A stretch of 64,000 bases of DNA, taken from contig JAJBVT010000098.1 of NCBI GenBank assembly GCA_020859685.1, forward strand, positions 1 through 64,000, in the 5' to 3' direction. Position numbers and translations under genes: made by a program. Within the stretch, counting starts at the first letter, position 1; every line of letters begins with the position of its first letter. Below are positions 8,875 to 17,344 of the stretch, one piece after another. This stretch comes from Rikenellaceae bacterium (GTDB taxonomy: Bacteria; Bacteroidota; Bacteroidia; Bacteroidales; Rikenellaceae). Below the pieces are notes generated by a model that did no database searches, was not told the origin of the DNA, and saw nothing but the letters and a program-made list of their open reading frames with translations.

Positions 8875-8883
8875 CGCCCTGTT

Positions 8884-9339
8884 ATGCCGGACTACCGTAA
8901 CATAAATATAAAGAACAAACGCGCCACGTTCGATTACGAGATTCTCGAAACGTGGACGGCCGGCATTGTGCTTACCGGGACAGAGATAAAATCCCTTCGA
9001 CTGGGCAAAGCCTCTATGGTCGACTGTTACTGCTATGTCGACCGGGGTGAAATCTTTATCCGCGGACTGAACATTTCAGAATACCATTGGGGTACATATA
9101 ATAACCACCAGCCTAAACGTGACCGAAAACTCCTCCTGCAAAAAAGGGAGATATCCAAAATCACCCGGGCGCTTCAGGATAAGGGCCTGACCGTGGTCGG
9201 AATGCGGGTTTTCATAAATGAGAGGGGGTTAGCCAAAGTGGTTATCGGACTGGCCCGAGGTCGCAAGAGCTTCGATAAACGTGAATATATCAAGGAAAAA
9301 GACGTCAAACGCGAACTCGACCGGGCATTTAAGAAATAA
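8884..9339 (+). CDS. smpB: SsrA-binding protein
   Basis: SmpB binds tmRNA and places it in the ribosomal A site to rescue stalled ribosomes. The 151 residues have the family length and the expected landmarks: [29 protein letters not shown] at the N-terminal half, the [14 protein letters not shown] stretch near residue 79, and the basic C-terminal tail ending in RELDRAFKK that enters the mRNA channel. A TTG at 8872 is in frame but lies within the promoter box, so ATG 8884 is preferred. The tmRNA gene itself is not in the window. Transcription is stopped by the bidirectional terminator at 9489-9531. Confidence 0.97.
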   Translation: MPDYRNINIKNKRATFDYEILETWTAGIVLTGTEIKSLRLGKASMVDCYCYVDRGEIFIRGLNISEYHWGTYNNHQPKRDRKLLLQKREISKITRALQDKGLTVVGMRVFINERGLAKVVIGLARGRKSFDKREYIKEKDVKRELDRAFKK

Positions 9340-9488
9340 CCATAAAGCATCTATATTACCAGATGTTTTTTAATACTCCATTTTCGTCCGTCCGGGTCTC
9401 CATATTAACTGTCTTCCGGCCCCATAAACAGTTTCTGCAAAAGGTACAAATAACCGGTCTGCCGAATTTGGAATACCCAACCAACCAT

Positions 9489-9531
9489 AAAAAACCAGCC
9501 TGCCCCCATTAAACGGGCAGGCTGGTTTTTT
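9489..9531. terminator. Bidirectional terminator between smpB and the PpiD-like gene
   Basis: A 17-bp perfect stem (9489-9505 with 9515-9531) has six As on the left and six Ts on the right, so it can stop transcripts from both sides. The flanking genes converge. Confidence 0.9.
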
Positions 9532-9546
9532 ATCTGCACAGCGCTA

Positions 9547-11601
9547 TCAGAAATACCTCACACGGTTGTCCTTAACATTCGCACCTTCACCCATTGCCTG
9601 AGCGAGACGCTCGCCAAGGTATGATGTTGATGCCGCTTCGAGGCGAATCCGTTCGCTCTCCTCGTTGGCATCCTCGGCCACGGTCATATCCGTAATTTCA
9701 TAGAGGTAAACACCCGAATCACCCCGGACAGGTTTGGAAAGTACACCCGGACGGCCTGCCGTGATGGCGCCAACAAGCCGGTAATCGACACCGATACCGT
9801 CCAAAAGGAAGGTCCCGAACGAGACTCCTTCGGCTTCGGTCGGTTCGCTGCCGAACTCCGATGCCACTTGATCGAGCGTAGAGCCGTTTATCCCGGCAAT
9901 TATCGCGTCGGCTTTCTTCTCCTTAATCAACGACTGGCGAATCTGGTCCGCAACTTCTTCCGGCTTGGCATACTCGTCGTTCCGCACCTCGGTAAGGGCC
10001 GCGATGATATAATCGCCGCCGCCTATCTCCTTGATATCCGACACTTCGCCCTTCTTGCTTTCGAAGGCCCATCTTACCAACTCGCGTGAGTCGTCGAGCC
10101 CGTTAACGGACCGGTCGGTCATGGTTACCCTGCGGGCTATTCTTACCGATAGGGCACCTTCCGTGGCCGCCTTCTTGAAATTATCGTACGAACCGGCAGC
10201 ATTCGACAGGAACCTGCTCGCTTCCGCATATATCGCATTTTGTGTCGACTGGCTCGGGTCCACCTTGTATCTGATGGTCGCTATCTGCGCTTTGCGCACC
10301 GGTTCGCTCTTTTTGGTAAGCTGAACCACGTGTATCCCGAAATCGGTATCCACCGTAAATACATCACCCACCCGGGCGTCCATGAGAGGATTGCTGAACT
10401 CCGGCACCATCTGCTCCGGAGCAAACTCCCCGAGGTCGCCGCCGTTCATTCGTGCGGATGGGTCCATTGAGTATTCGTAAGCCAGCATCTCGAAATCCGC
10501 GCCCTGCCGGATAGCCTGCACAAGGCTGTCGGCGAGGTCCCTCTGCCCATAGCTTAACAGGATATGTTTGGCACCTATCTCATCCGGCATCATTCTGGAA
10601 TCGGCCAGCCTTGCCATTGTGTACACGTCGCCGCTGAGTTCCGGACCGTACATCGCATCCGGATTATTGAATACCGCGGCGGCGATAGCACCGTCTATCT
10701 GCGACTCTTTCAGATACATCTGGTTCGGTGTAACCTGCGAGTTCAAGAGCGCATACTGCATCGGGTTCTCATCGACTGCAAACTCCTCGGCCAAAGTGGT
10801 GATAAACTTCTCGGCGTCGAGATAGTCCTGGTCCGAAGGTAGCATGTCGAAAACGACATATTCGATATCCCTCGAAGGTACCTGTTTAAACCGCTCCTTA
10901 TGTGCATTGTAATAAGACCGTATATCCGCAGAGGTTACCGTTACCAGATTGTCGTCAACACTCGAGTAGTCCTTGCCGACAATCCTCGCATCGAAACTGT
11001 TGTTGATTGCCGAAATTCCGGCTTCTACCTCCAAATCGGTAATATAAACGCCTTGTTCGACCAGTGCGAAATATTTATTCATAGTCCGCTGGTCGTTCAT
11101 CTGTTCCTTCGTGTAATTCCAGAAGTTCTGTAAACGGCCTGTCGGGTCGTACGCTATCCTCTCTATAAAATTGCTCAGGATAGCCGGTTCGTACAACCCC
11201 GTCTGCTGGTTGATGAAATTTCCGGTGATAATCGGCGAAAGATACTCACCCGTAACCATATCAATCTGCTCGGCCTCCGAATTGTTCAGCCCCAGTTTTT
11301 TCAGACCGGGACGGTAGGCGTATTTGGCTATAAGGGATTCCCAGGCCATATTCCTTGCCACTTCAGTCTCCTCGGTAGTAAGGGCTTCCTTACCGAGCAT
11401 CGACTGGGAGATCTGTATATATTCCTCAGCATGGAAGAAAAACTCTTCATAACTGATTTTGTGGCCGTCTATCGAACCGACGGTAACATCCGAACAACTG
11501 CGCGGCACAAAATCCCCCATAAGGAACGCTATCAGAGCAATACCTATAACGACAGAAATGATTATACCGCCCTGAGTCCGTAACGTGTTTAAACTTGCCA
11601 T
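9547..11601 (-). CDS. PpiD-like periplasmic foldase (SurA_N / rotamase)
   Basis: A 684-residue membrane-anchored peptidyl-prolyl isomerase. A single N-terminal transmembrane helix (about 12-30, with GIIISVVIGIALIAFLMG) leaves the bulk in the periplasm. Residues about 35-230 are SurA-type N-terminal helices. A parvulin/rotamase domain follows near 340-435, with EIGAKHILLSY at its start and GGDLGEFAPEQMVPEF in its core. A second, more divergent PPIase-like region is plausible near 460-600. This is the order of PpiD proteins, which assist folding of secreted proteins leaving the Sec channel. It is transcribed alone from a TATCTTTG box about 100 bases upstream. Confidence 0.88.
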   Translation of the reverse strand: MASLNTLRTQGGIIISVVIGIALIAFLMGDFVPRSCSDVTVGSIDGHKISYEEFFFHAEEYIQISQSMLGKEALTTEETEVARNMAWESLIAKYAYRPGLKKLGLNNSEAEQIDMVTGEYLSPIITGNFINQQTGLYEPAILSNFIERIAYDPTGRLQNFWNYTKEQMNDQRTMNKYFALVEQGVYITDLEVEAGISAINNSFDARIVGKDYSSVDDNLVTVTSADIRSYYNAHKERFKQVPSRDIEYVVFDMLPSDQDYLDAEKFITTLAEEFAVDENPMQYALLNSQVTPNQMYLKESQIDGAIAAAVFNNPDAMYGPELSGDVYTMARLADSRMMPDEIGAKHILLSYGQRDLADSLVQAIRQGADFEMLAYEYSMDPSARMNGGDLGEFAPEQMVPEFSNPLMDARVGDVFTVDTDFGIHVVQLTKKSEPVRKAQIATIRYKVDPSQSTQNAIYAEASRFLSNAAGSYDNFKKAATEGALSVRIARRVTMTDRSVNGLDDSRELVRWAFESKKGEVSDIKEIGGGDYIIAALTEVRNDEYAKPEEVADQIRQSLIKEKKADAIIAGINGSTLDQVASEFGSEPTEAEGVSFGTFLLDGIGVDYRLVGAITAGRPGVLSKPVRGDSGVYLYEITDMTVAEDANEESERIRLEAASTSYLGERLAQAMGEGANVKDNRVRYF

Positions 11602-11704
11602 TTTTTATTTACGATTATATTTATTCAATCCGTTCAGGTTACAACCGGGCACCACCTTCCCTCCCGCAGACCGACCATACACGGCCCCGGCCGCTGTCAA
11701 CTGC

Positions 11705-11712
11705 CAAAGATA
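11705..11712 (-). promoter_or_regulatory. Promoter -7 box of the PpiD-like gene
   Basis: Reads TATCTTTG on the minus strand, about 100 bases before the start codon. A TTTCG lies near the expected -33 position. Confidence 0.5.
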
Positions 11713-11829
11713 GGTAAAATTCCCGACTGCCGAAATACTTTACCATCTTTCTTACAAGAAGCACCGGTTAACTTTTTTGATTGCCAGCCTTTTATTTACC
11801 AGGCTTCCATTCCTATCAAAAAAAGCAAA

Positions 11830-11852
11830 GGCGGCCAAACAAATTGGCCGCC
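11830..11852 (-). terminator. Terminator of the propionate operon
   Basis: A 9-bp stem (GGCGGCCAA at 11830-11838 with 11844-11852) is followed on the minus strand by TTTGCTTTTTTT. It ends the operon just after the sodium pump gene. Confidence 0.8.
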
Positions 11853-11877
11853 CCTCCCTATTTGTTAAAATAAAATA

Positions 11878-13047
11878 TCAGGTTAGGAATCCCAACAGGA
11901 CCCCGGCAGCAACCGCACTTCCTATCACACCGGCCACGTTTGGACCCATGGCGTGCATTAGCAGGTAATTCGTGCGGTCGTATTTAAGGCCGACATCCTG
12001 CGAAACGCGCGCTGCGGCAGGAACCGCGGATACACCGGCATTCCCTATAAGCGGGTTAATCTTGTTACCCGGCTTGAGGAACAGGTTCATAAATTTCACC
12101 ATCAGCACCCCGCCCATCGTAGCCACGAAGAAAGAACAGGCACCGATAAAGAATATGAACAGTGATTTTGGTGTAAGGAACGTCGTGGCCTGTGTCGAGG
12201 CGCCCACCGTAAGGCCTATAAGTATGGTGACGATGTCAATCATAGGGCCGCTGGCTGTTACAGCCAACCGTTTGGTCACCCCGCTCTCCTTCAGAAGGTT
12301 ACCCAAGAAAAGCATCCCGAGCAGCGGTATGGCCGTAGGCACGATGAAGGTGGTGAGGAGCACCCCGATTATCGGAAAGAATATCTTTTCTCTCTGCGAT
12401 ACCGGACGGGGCGGCTTCATCTTAATAACACGCTCGTTTTTGGTAGTGAATAGCCTCATCACTATCGGCTGGATAAGCGGTACCATCGCCATATACGAAT
12501 ATGCCGAAATCGCCACCGCACCGAGAAACTCGGGAGCCAGTTTCGAGGTGAGGAAGATTGCCGTCGGGCCGTCAGCACCGCCGATAATTCCTATCGAGCC
12601 CGCCTCTGCCGCTGAAAAGCCCATACCCAGAGCGGCTGCGTAGGCAGCGAATATTCCTATCTGGGCAGCGGCCCCAATCAGCATCAGCTTCGGATTTGAG
12701 ATAAGTGCCGAGAAGTCGGTCATGGCCCCGATACCGAGGAATATCAACGGCGGGTAAACCCCCTTTATAACCCCGAAATAGAGGTAATTCAGCACCGTAC
12801 CGTCCTCATAAATGCCCACCTCCGTGCCGGGAACAAACGGGATGTTCCCCAGCACGATACCGAAACCTATCGGCAGGAGCAGCATCGGCTCGAACTTGTA
12901 GCGAATGGCGAGGAAGATAAAAAATATCCCTACCACTATCATTATAAGGTGCCCTGCGGTAATATTGGCGAAACCCGTCAGGTTGATAAATTCCCTGAAA
13001 TTATCGAGTAAGAAAGATGTCCCGCTGGTCGTAACTTCTGCAAGCAT
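11878..13047 (-). CDS. Sodium-pumping decarboxylase subunit beta
   Basis: Integral membrane subunit (389 residues) of the oxaloacetate/methylmalonyl-CoA decarboxylase family. It removes CO2 from carboxybiotin and couples this to export of Na+. About nine to eleven hydrophobic segments are visible, with the diagnostic GGADGPTAIFLTSKLAP stretch near residue 155 that holds the conserved aspartate of the ion path, and GNAGVSAVPAAARVS near residue 340. Length is typical of OadB/MmdB. It is the last gene of a minus-strand operon, two bases after the biotin carrier. The epimerase and carboxyltransferase upstream point to methylmalonyl-CoA as substrate rather than oxaloacetate. Confidence 0.94.
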   Translation of the reverse strand: MLAEVTTSGTSFLLDNFREFINLTGFANITAGHLIMIVVGIFFIFLAIRYKFEPMLLLPIGFGIVLGNIPFVPGTEVGIYEDGTVLNYLYFGVIKGVYPPLIFLGIGAMTDFSALISNPKLMLIGAAAQIGIFAAYAAALGMGFSAAEAGSIGIIGGADGPTAIFLTSKLAPEFLGAVAISAYSYMAMVPLIQPIVMRLFTTKNERVIKMKPPRPVSQREKIFFPIIGVLLTTFIVPTAIPLLGMLFLGNLLKESGVTKRLAVTASGPMIDIVTILIGLTVGASTQATTFLTPKSLFIFFIGACSFFVATMGGVLMVKFMNLFLKPGNKINPLIGNAGVSAVPAAARVSQDVGLKYDRTNYLLMHAMGPNVAGVIGSAVAAGVLLGFLT

Positions 13048-13049
13048 AT

Positions 13050-13487
13050 CTATTCAATGGTTAAGAGAAGGTTACCTTCGAGCACCGAATCGCCCTTAGA
13101 GACATTTATCGATTTAACTACACCTTCACGGTCGGAATCTATATTGTTCTCCATCTTCATGGCCTCCAGCACCAGCAGATGCTGGCCGACCTTGATGGTA
13201 TCGCCCACATTGACCCGGATATCGAGTATTACACCCGGCAGGGGGCTTTTGACCCCGCTCGCCGGTGCTGATGCAACGGCCGGTTTAGCCACCTGCGGAC
13301 GCTCTGCCGGTGTGGAATTCGGTATAGGTGCGACCTGGGTCAATTTTTCCTGTCTGGGCTTGCCTTCACCTTCGAACTCTACGCTGAAGGAGGCTCCGTT
13401 CACCATGACTTCGGCGTTCGTGTCGTCTACTTTCTCGATGGAAACATGGTACTCGTTCCCGTTTATCCTGAAATTATATTCTTTCAT
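13050..13487 (-). CDS. Biotin carrier subunit of the decarboxylase
   Basis: A 145-residue biotin/lipoyl-attachment protein. Residues 1-40 form a small beta-rich domain, 45-78 are an Ala/Pro-rich flexible linker, and 80-145 are the biotinyl domain with the VLEAMKMENN motif (biotinylated Lys111). It shuttles CO2 from the carboxyltransferase subunit to the membrane subunit encoded directly downstream. Such Pro/Ala linkers are normal in this family. The operon lacks a biotin carboxylase gene, which agrees with a decarboxylase that only removes CO2. Confidence 0.94.
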   Translation of the reverse strand: MKEYNFRINGNEYHVSIEKVDDTNAEVMVNGASFSVEFEGEGKPRQEKLTQVAPIPNSTPAERPQVAKPAVASAPASGVKSPLPGVILDIRVNVGDTIKVGQHLLVLEAMKMENNIDSDREGVVKSINVSKGDSVLEGNLLLTIE

Positions 13488-13502
13488 ACCCGGTAAATAT
13501 CT

Positions 13503-14417
13503 TTATTTTTTATTGAACTGCCTGAGCCCGTATATTTTCGAACTCCACGGTGAGTAGGCCCTCGCTACGCGGTTGATGGTAAGCACGGAAGATTCCCTGT
13601 CGTGAAGCTCCTCCCTATACATCTGGAGGGCCATCGCTATGGCCGCAATCTCGTCAGCCGTGTTGGGACTGTCGTAACTCCTGCCGTCCTCCGTTTCTGC
13701 CGAACCGGCCTTGGCCGCCTTGGAGGCCTTGTCCTTCCTGCGGGCCACACCTATCATATAGTTGCCGAGCAGTTTAAACAGGATGAACAGGCACATTAGC
13801 ACCGATATCACTATTACCACTGCGCTGAAGGCCATTACCAGACCGTACGGGTCCATCTGCCGGAACCGTTCGTGGCGGGCCATTACCGGTTCGGTATCGT
13901 TCGTGGCATTGGGTGTAGTGCGCGGCAAGGTTATAAAACGCTCCGTACCGTCGGTCGTAGTCATATAACCGATGGAAACGTCCGGTTGCTGGGAATTATA
14001 GTCCAGCTCCACAACATCTATCGGGGTTCCTTTGCCGCTGGAGTTCAGTAAGGCAACAGAGCGTATGTCCTCCAGTGTGAAGTTGGTGTAGAGCGTACCC
14101 TTGGTGCCCGTTCCTTCGCAGAAAAAAACGAGGTAGCCGAGCGGGGTTATTCTGGTTTTAGGGTCCCCCGTCGGTATCCGGTACATAACGGTATCGACAG
14201 AGGTAATGGCCCTCAGATAATACCCCCCGAGGTCGAGTGTCGAATGGCTTCCGTTGTAAATCTCTATCCAGGATGGACGGTGGCCGTAGTCGTCCACATA
14301 ATTGTCGACGTTCTTTACCAGTATTTCGTTTATCCTCAGTTCCGAGTTATGCTGTGCCGATACCCCAAGGGCCGCAAACATGAGCGGGACGGAGGTCAGT
14401 AATTTCCTTGCCATCAT
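13503..14417 (-). CDS. OadG-like subunit fused to a lamin-tail domain
   Basis: A 304-residue protein in the slot where OadG/MmdD (gamma or delta subunit) is expected. Residues 1-21 are a signal peptide (ending GVSAQ). Residues about 23-170 read as a lamin-tail-type immunoglobulin fold: LRINEILVKN, then the WIEIYNGSHSTLDLGGYYL core and GYLVFFC. A transmembrane helix spans about 191-217, and the last 85 residues are charged and cytoplasmic, with a DEIAAIAMALQMYREE helix typical of OadG tails, which bind the carboxyltransferase. So the assembly subunit has gained a large extracytoplasmic domain. I recall similar fusions in Bacteroidales, but the function of the outer domain is unknown. Confidence 0.75.
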   Translation of the reverse strand: MMARKLLTSVPLMFAALGVSAQHNSELRINEILVKNVDNYVDDYGHRPSWIEIYNGSHSTLDLGGYYLRAITSVDTVMYRIPTGDPKTRITPLGYLVFFCEGTGTKGTLYTNFTLEDIRSVALLNSSGKGTPIDVVELDYNSQQPDVSIGYMTTTDGTERFITLPRTTPNATNDTEPVMARHERFRQMDPYGLVMAFSAVVIVISVLMCLFILFKLLGNYMIGVARRKDKASKAAKAGSAETEDGRSYDSPNTADEIAAIAMALQMYREELHDRESSVLTINRVARAYSPWSSKIYGLRQFNKK

Positions 14418-14419
14418 CG

Positions 14420-15982
14420 TCAGAGCGGGATATTATCGTGTTTCTTGGCCGGGTTAACTACACGTTTTGTCGCCAGAGACTGGAGCGCCCGGATTACCCG
14501 GAAGCGGGTATTTCGAGGTTCTATCACGTCGTCGATATAGCCGTATTTTGCCGCATTATACGGGTTGGCGAACTGCTTGCGGTACTCCTCCTCCTTCTCG
14601 GCTATAAGCGCGGTCTTCTTTTCGGTGTCCTCCACGGCGGCAATCTCTTTGGACGAGAGTACCTCGATTGCACCCGAGGGTCCCATAACCGCTATCTCGG
14701 CCGTCGGCCATGCGTAGTTCAAATCACCGCGCAGGTGTTTTGAACTCATCACGCAATATGCACCTCCGTAAGATTTACGCAGGGTCACCGTCACTTTAGG
14801 CACGGTGGCCTCGCCGTAAGCGAACAGCAGTTTGGCCCCGTGGATAATCACGCCTCCGTACTCCTGCCCGGTCCCCGGGAGAAAGCCCGGGACGTCCACC
14901 AGCGTCACCAGCGGTATATTGAACGCATCGCAGAACCTTACGAACCTCGCCGCCTTGCGCGAGGCGTTGATATCGAGCACACCCGCCAGATACTTGGGCT
15001 GGTTTGCCACAATACCCACGCTCTGCCCGTTGAAACGCGCGAAGCATGTTATGATATTCGGTGCGTACGCCTTCTGAGACTCGAGGAAATCTCCGTTATC
15101 CACGATAGCCTTTATCACCTCGTACATATCGTACGGCTTATTCGGATTATCGGGTATAATCTCGTTCAGCACGTCTTCCGCGCGGTCTATCCTGTCGGTG
15201 CAGATCGCCAGCGGGGCATCCTCGCAGTTGTTCTGCGGCATGTAGCTGATAAGTTTGCGGATAACCTGCATACCTTCTTCCTCCTCGTCGACAACGAAGT
15301 GGGTAACGCCCGATTTGGTGGAGTGAATTGAAGCTCCGCCCAACTGCTCCTGAGTCACATCCTCTCCCGTAACGGTTTTTACCACTTTCGGGCCTGTGAG
15401 GAACATGTAGCTGGTATTCTTTTTCATCAGGATAAAGTCGGTCAGAGCCGGCGAGTAGACCGCTCCGCCCGCACAAGGGCCGAGAATTGCGGAAATCTGC
15501 GGAATCACACCCGAAGCGAGGATATTACGCTGGAAAATCTCCGCATAGCCCGCAAGGGCATTTACCCCCTCCTGGATACGCGCACCGCCCGAATCGTTAA
15601 GGCCGATAACCGGGGCGCCGTTCTTCATGGCCATATCCATCACCTTGCAAATCTTGCCCGCCATCGTTTCCGACAGGGAACCGCCGAATACGGTGAAATC
15701 CTGCGCGTAGACATATACCAACCTTCCGTCGATGGTCCCGTAACCGGTCACCACTCCGTCTCCGAAATAGCTCTCGCCGTCGATACCGAAATTGGTGCAC
15801 CGGTGCGTCACGAACATATCGAACTCTTCGAAACTCCCCTCGTCCAGAAGCATTTCGATGCGCTCGCGGGCCGTATATTTACCTTTATTATGTTGTGAAT
15901 CGATCCTTTTCTGCCCTCCACCGAGTTTGGCCTTCTCGCGGTGGTCGATCAATTCCTGTACTTTATCCAGATTGTTGCTCAT
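14420..15982 (-). CDS. mmdA: Methylmalonyl-CoA decarboxylase alpha (carboxyltransferase)
   Basis: A 520-residue acyl-CoA carboxyltransferase. It moves the carboxyl group of (S)-methylmalonyl-CoA to biotin, giving propionyl-CoA. The two crotonase-like halves are visible: [19 protein letters not shown] near residue 130 with [16 protein letters not shown] near 168 (first oxyanion region), and [23 protein letters not shown] near 377 followed by the second glycine pair [15 protein letters not shown]. It is full length. The neighbouring epimerase, biotin carrier and sodium pump make the decarboxylase role far more likely than propionyl-CoA carboxylase, though the two are close relatives. Confidence 0.92.
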   Translation of the reverse strand: MSNNLDKVQELIDHREKAKLGGGQKRIDSQHNKGKYTARERIEMLLDEGSFEEFDMFVTHRCTNFGIDGESYFGDGVVTGYGTIDGRLVYVYAQDFTVFGGSLSETMAGKICKVMDMAMKNGAPVIGLNDSGGARIQEGVNALAGYAEIFQRNILASGVIPQISAILGPCAGGAVYSPALTDFILMKKNTSYMFLTGPKVVKTVTGEDVTQEQLGGASIHSTKSGVTHFVVDEEEEGMQVIRKLISYMPQNNCEDAPLAICTDRIDRAEDVLNEIIPDNPNKPYDMYEVIKAIVDNGDFLESQKAYAPNIITCFARFNGQSVGIVANQPKYLAGVLDINASRKAARFVRFCDAFNIPLVTLVDVPGFLPGTGQEYGGVIIHGAKLLFAYGEATVPKVTVTLRKSYGGAYCVMSSKHLRGDLNYAWPTAEIAVMGPSGAIEVLSSKEIAAVEDTEKKTALIAEKEEEYRKQFANPYNAAKYGYIDDVIEPRNTRFRVIRALQSLATKRVVNPAKKHDNIPL

Positions 15983-16070
15983 TATATATTTATGGTTTTT
16001 AATTCCTGCCCGTCAAACCGTATGCCGGGGCTTATGCCACGGTGCTTTAGGATAAAAAAGAAGAATGTTA

Positions 16071-16478
16071 CTAATTGTTGTCCTCACAAAGCTCTGTGAG
16101 CACACCGAAGGTGGACTTAGGATGAAGGAAGGCTATATCGAGACCCTCGGCACCCTTACGCGGAGCCTTGTCGATAAGCTCTACGCCCTTTTCACTTACT
16201 TCCGCCAGCGCCCTCTCTATTCCATCTACCGCAAAAGCCACATGATGTACACCTTGCCCGCGTTTCTCTATAAATTTGGCGACCGTACCGTCTTCCGAAG
16301 TAGACTCGAGCAATTCGATTTTAACGTCGCCGACCTTGAAGAATGCCGTCCTTACCTTCTGGTCCGCCACCTCCTCGATGTTGTAACACTTCAGGCCCAG
16401 TACGTTTTCATAATAGGGTATGGCCTCGTCGAGGCTTTTGACTGCTATACCGATGTGTTCGATGTGAGAGACTTTCAT
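16071..16478 (-). CDS. mce: Methylmalonyl-CoA epimerase
   Basis: A 135-residue vicinal-oxygen-chelate protein that interconverts (R)- and (S)-methylmalonyl-CoA. The repeated beta-alpha-beta-beta-beta modules are visible, with metal ligands in HIEHIGIAV (N-terminal), HHVAFAV (about residue 83) and the closing GVLTELCED glutamate. It leads the minus-strand propionate operon, 88 bases before mmdA, and feeds it the right stereoisomer. A TACTTTTG box lies 62 bases upstream of its ATG. Confidence 0.95.
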   Translation of the reverse strand: MKVSHIEHIGIAVKSLDEAIPYYENVLGLKCYNIEEVADQKVRTAFFKVGDVKIELLESTSEDGTVAKFIEKRGQGVHHVAFAVDGIERALAEVSEKGVELIDKAPRKGAEGLDIAFLHPKSTFGVLTELCEDNN

Positions 16479-16786
16479 TTTATAATTGAATTTATTATTG
16501 ATTTACCAGGAATTTCCCGCCTGTAACGGCAGCTAATCCACAAAAGTACAATCTATTTTCGAGATTATTTTAATTTAGCGTGAATTTTTTAACAACAAAT
16601 CCGGCCTTCGGGACAACCTGTATCCCGGCCTGCTCCGTGCCACTACGACATACGGCCGCAACGCACCCTGCATAACTGACGACAGCATACCGGAACGTTA
16701 AATATATTTTCATATCTTCGCATTGATAACAAACCTGTCCGGGGAGTGCCCGGCCAAACCCCTTACCCGAACAATGGAGGCTGTTT
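16479..16786. other. Divergent promoter region of mce and the thioredoxin-like gene
   Basis: No gene is seen in these 308 bases. The minus-strand promoter of the propionate operon (16541-16548) and a plus-strand box TATCTTCG (16713-16720) point outward. An interrupted repeat of CCGGCC/GGCCGG type near 16600-16670 has no clear role. Confidence 0.45.
16541..16548 (-). promoter_or_regulatory. Promoter -7 box of the propionate operon
   Basis: Reads TACTTTTG on the minus strand, a full TAnnTTTG match, 62 bases before the epimerase ATG. The -33 element is not recognisable. Confidence 0.45.
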
Positions 16787-17242
16787 ATGAAGAGACTTAC
16801 TATCCTTTGCGCCGCACTTCTATGCACAGTGTGGGCAAGTGTACAGAATCTCGTTATAGGAGAAAAAGCGCCGGATATCCGGGTATCCCAATGGCTTTGG
16901 GACCACTCTCCGGCCGACAATAAGGCGCGGCTTATTGAGTTCTTCCACTCCGGAAGCCCTCAGTGTACGGTAAGGCTCTCCGAAATAGAGTCCACTGCCA
17001 GACGGTACGAAGCGAACCTTTGCGTTATCGTCCTTGCGAAGGAACCTGCACCCGGGGTGATGCAGGCACTCGGCACGCGCGGCACCTATTTTGCCGCAAT
17101 CGACGAAGGCAGCCGCACGTTCGACGCCTTCGGGGTGAGGTATGTACCTTTCTGTGTCCTTATCGACGGGCGGGGGAAGGTCCTCTGGTTCGGCAATCCG
17201 TCGTCACTTACGTCCGACGAGATAACGCGGCTGCTGAATTAA
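16787..17242 (+). CDS. Thioredoxin-like protein with degenerate active site
   Basis: A 151-residue exported protein with a signal peptide (1-18). The rest reads as a TlpA/AhpC-like thioredoxin fold: GEKAPDIRV (25-33), a strand ending LIEFFHSG, then the active-site loop, and the cis-proline strand YVPFCVLID (Pro121). The usual WCxxC is replaced by GSPQC: the first, nucleophilic cysteine is Ser57, while Cys60 remains. Two other cysteines (79 and 123) lie elsewhere. A standard dithiol exchange is therefore unlikely; it may be a monothiol, a binding protein or a degenerate copy. It precedes meaB by 102 bases on the same strand, with no obvious link. Confidence 0.7.
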   Translation: MKRLTILCAALLCTVWASVQNLVIGEKAPDIRVSQWLWDHSPADNKARLIEFFHSGSPQCTVRLSEIESTARRYEANLCVIVLAKEPAPGVMQALGTRGTYFAAIDEGSRTFDAFGVRYVPFCVLIDGRGKVLWFGNPSSLTSDEITRLLN

Positions 17243-17344
17243 TTTCCCGGAAGAAAGGTACTCCATACCGGATTAATTTCGGTATTGGTTGTAAATGTTT
17301 CCGGCACGTTCCGTCTGCAGGGTTACGGCATTAACGTTAGTTGT

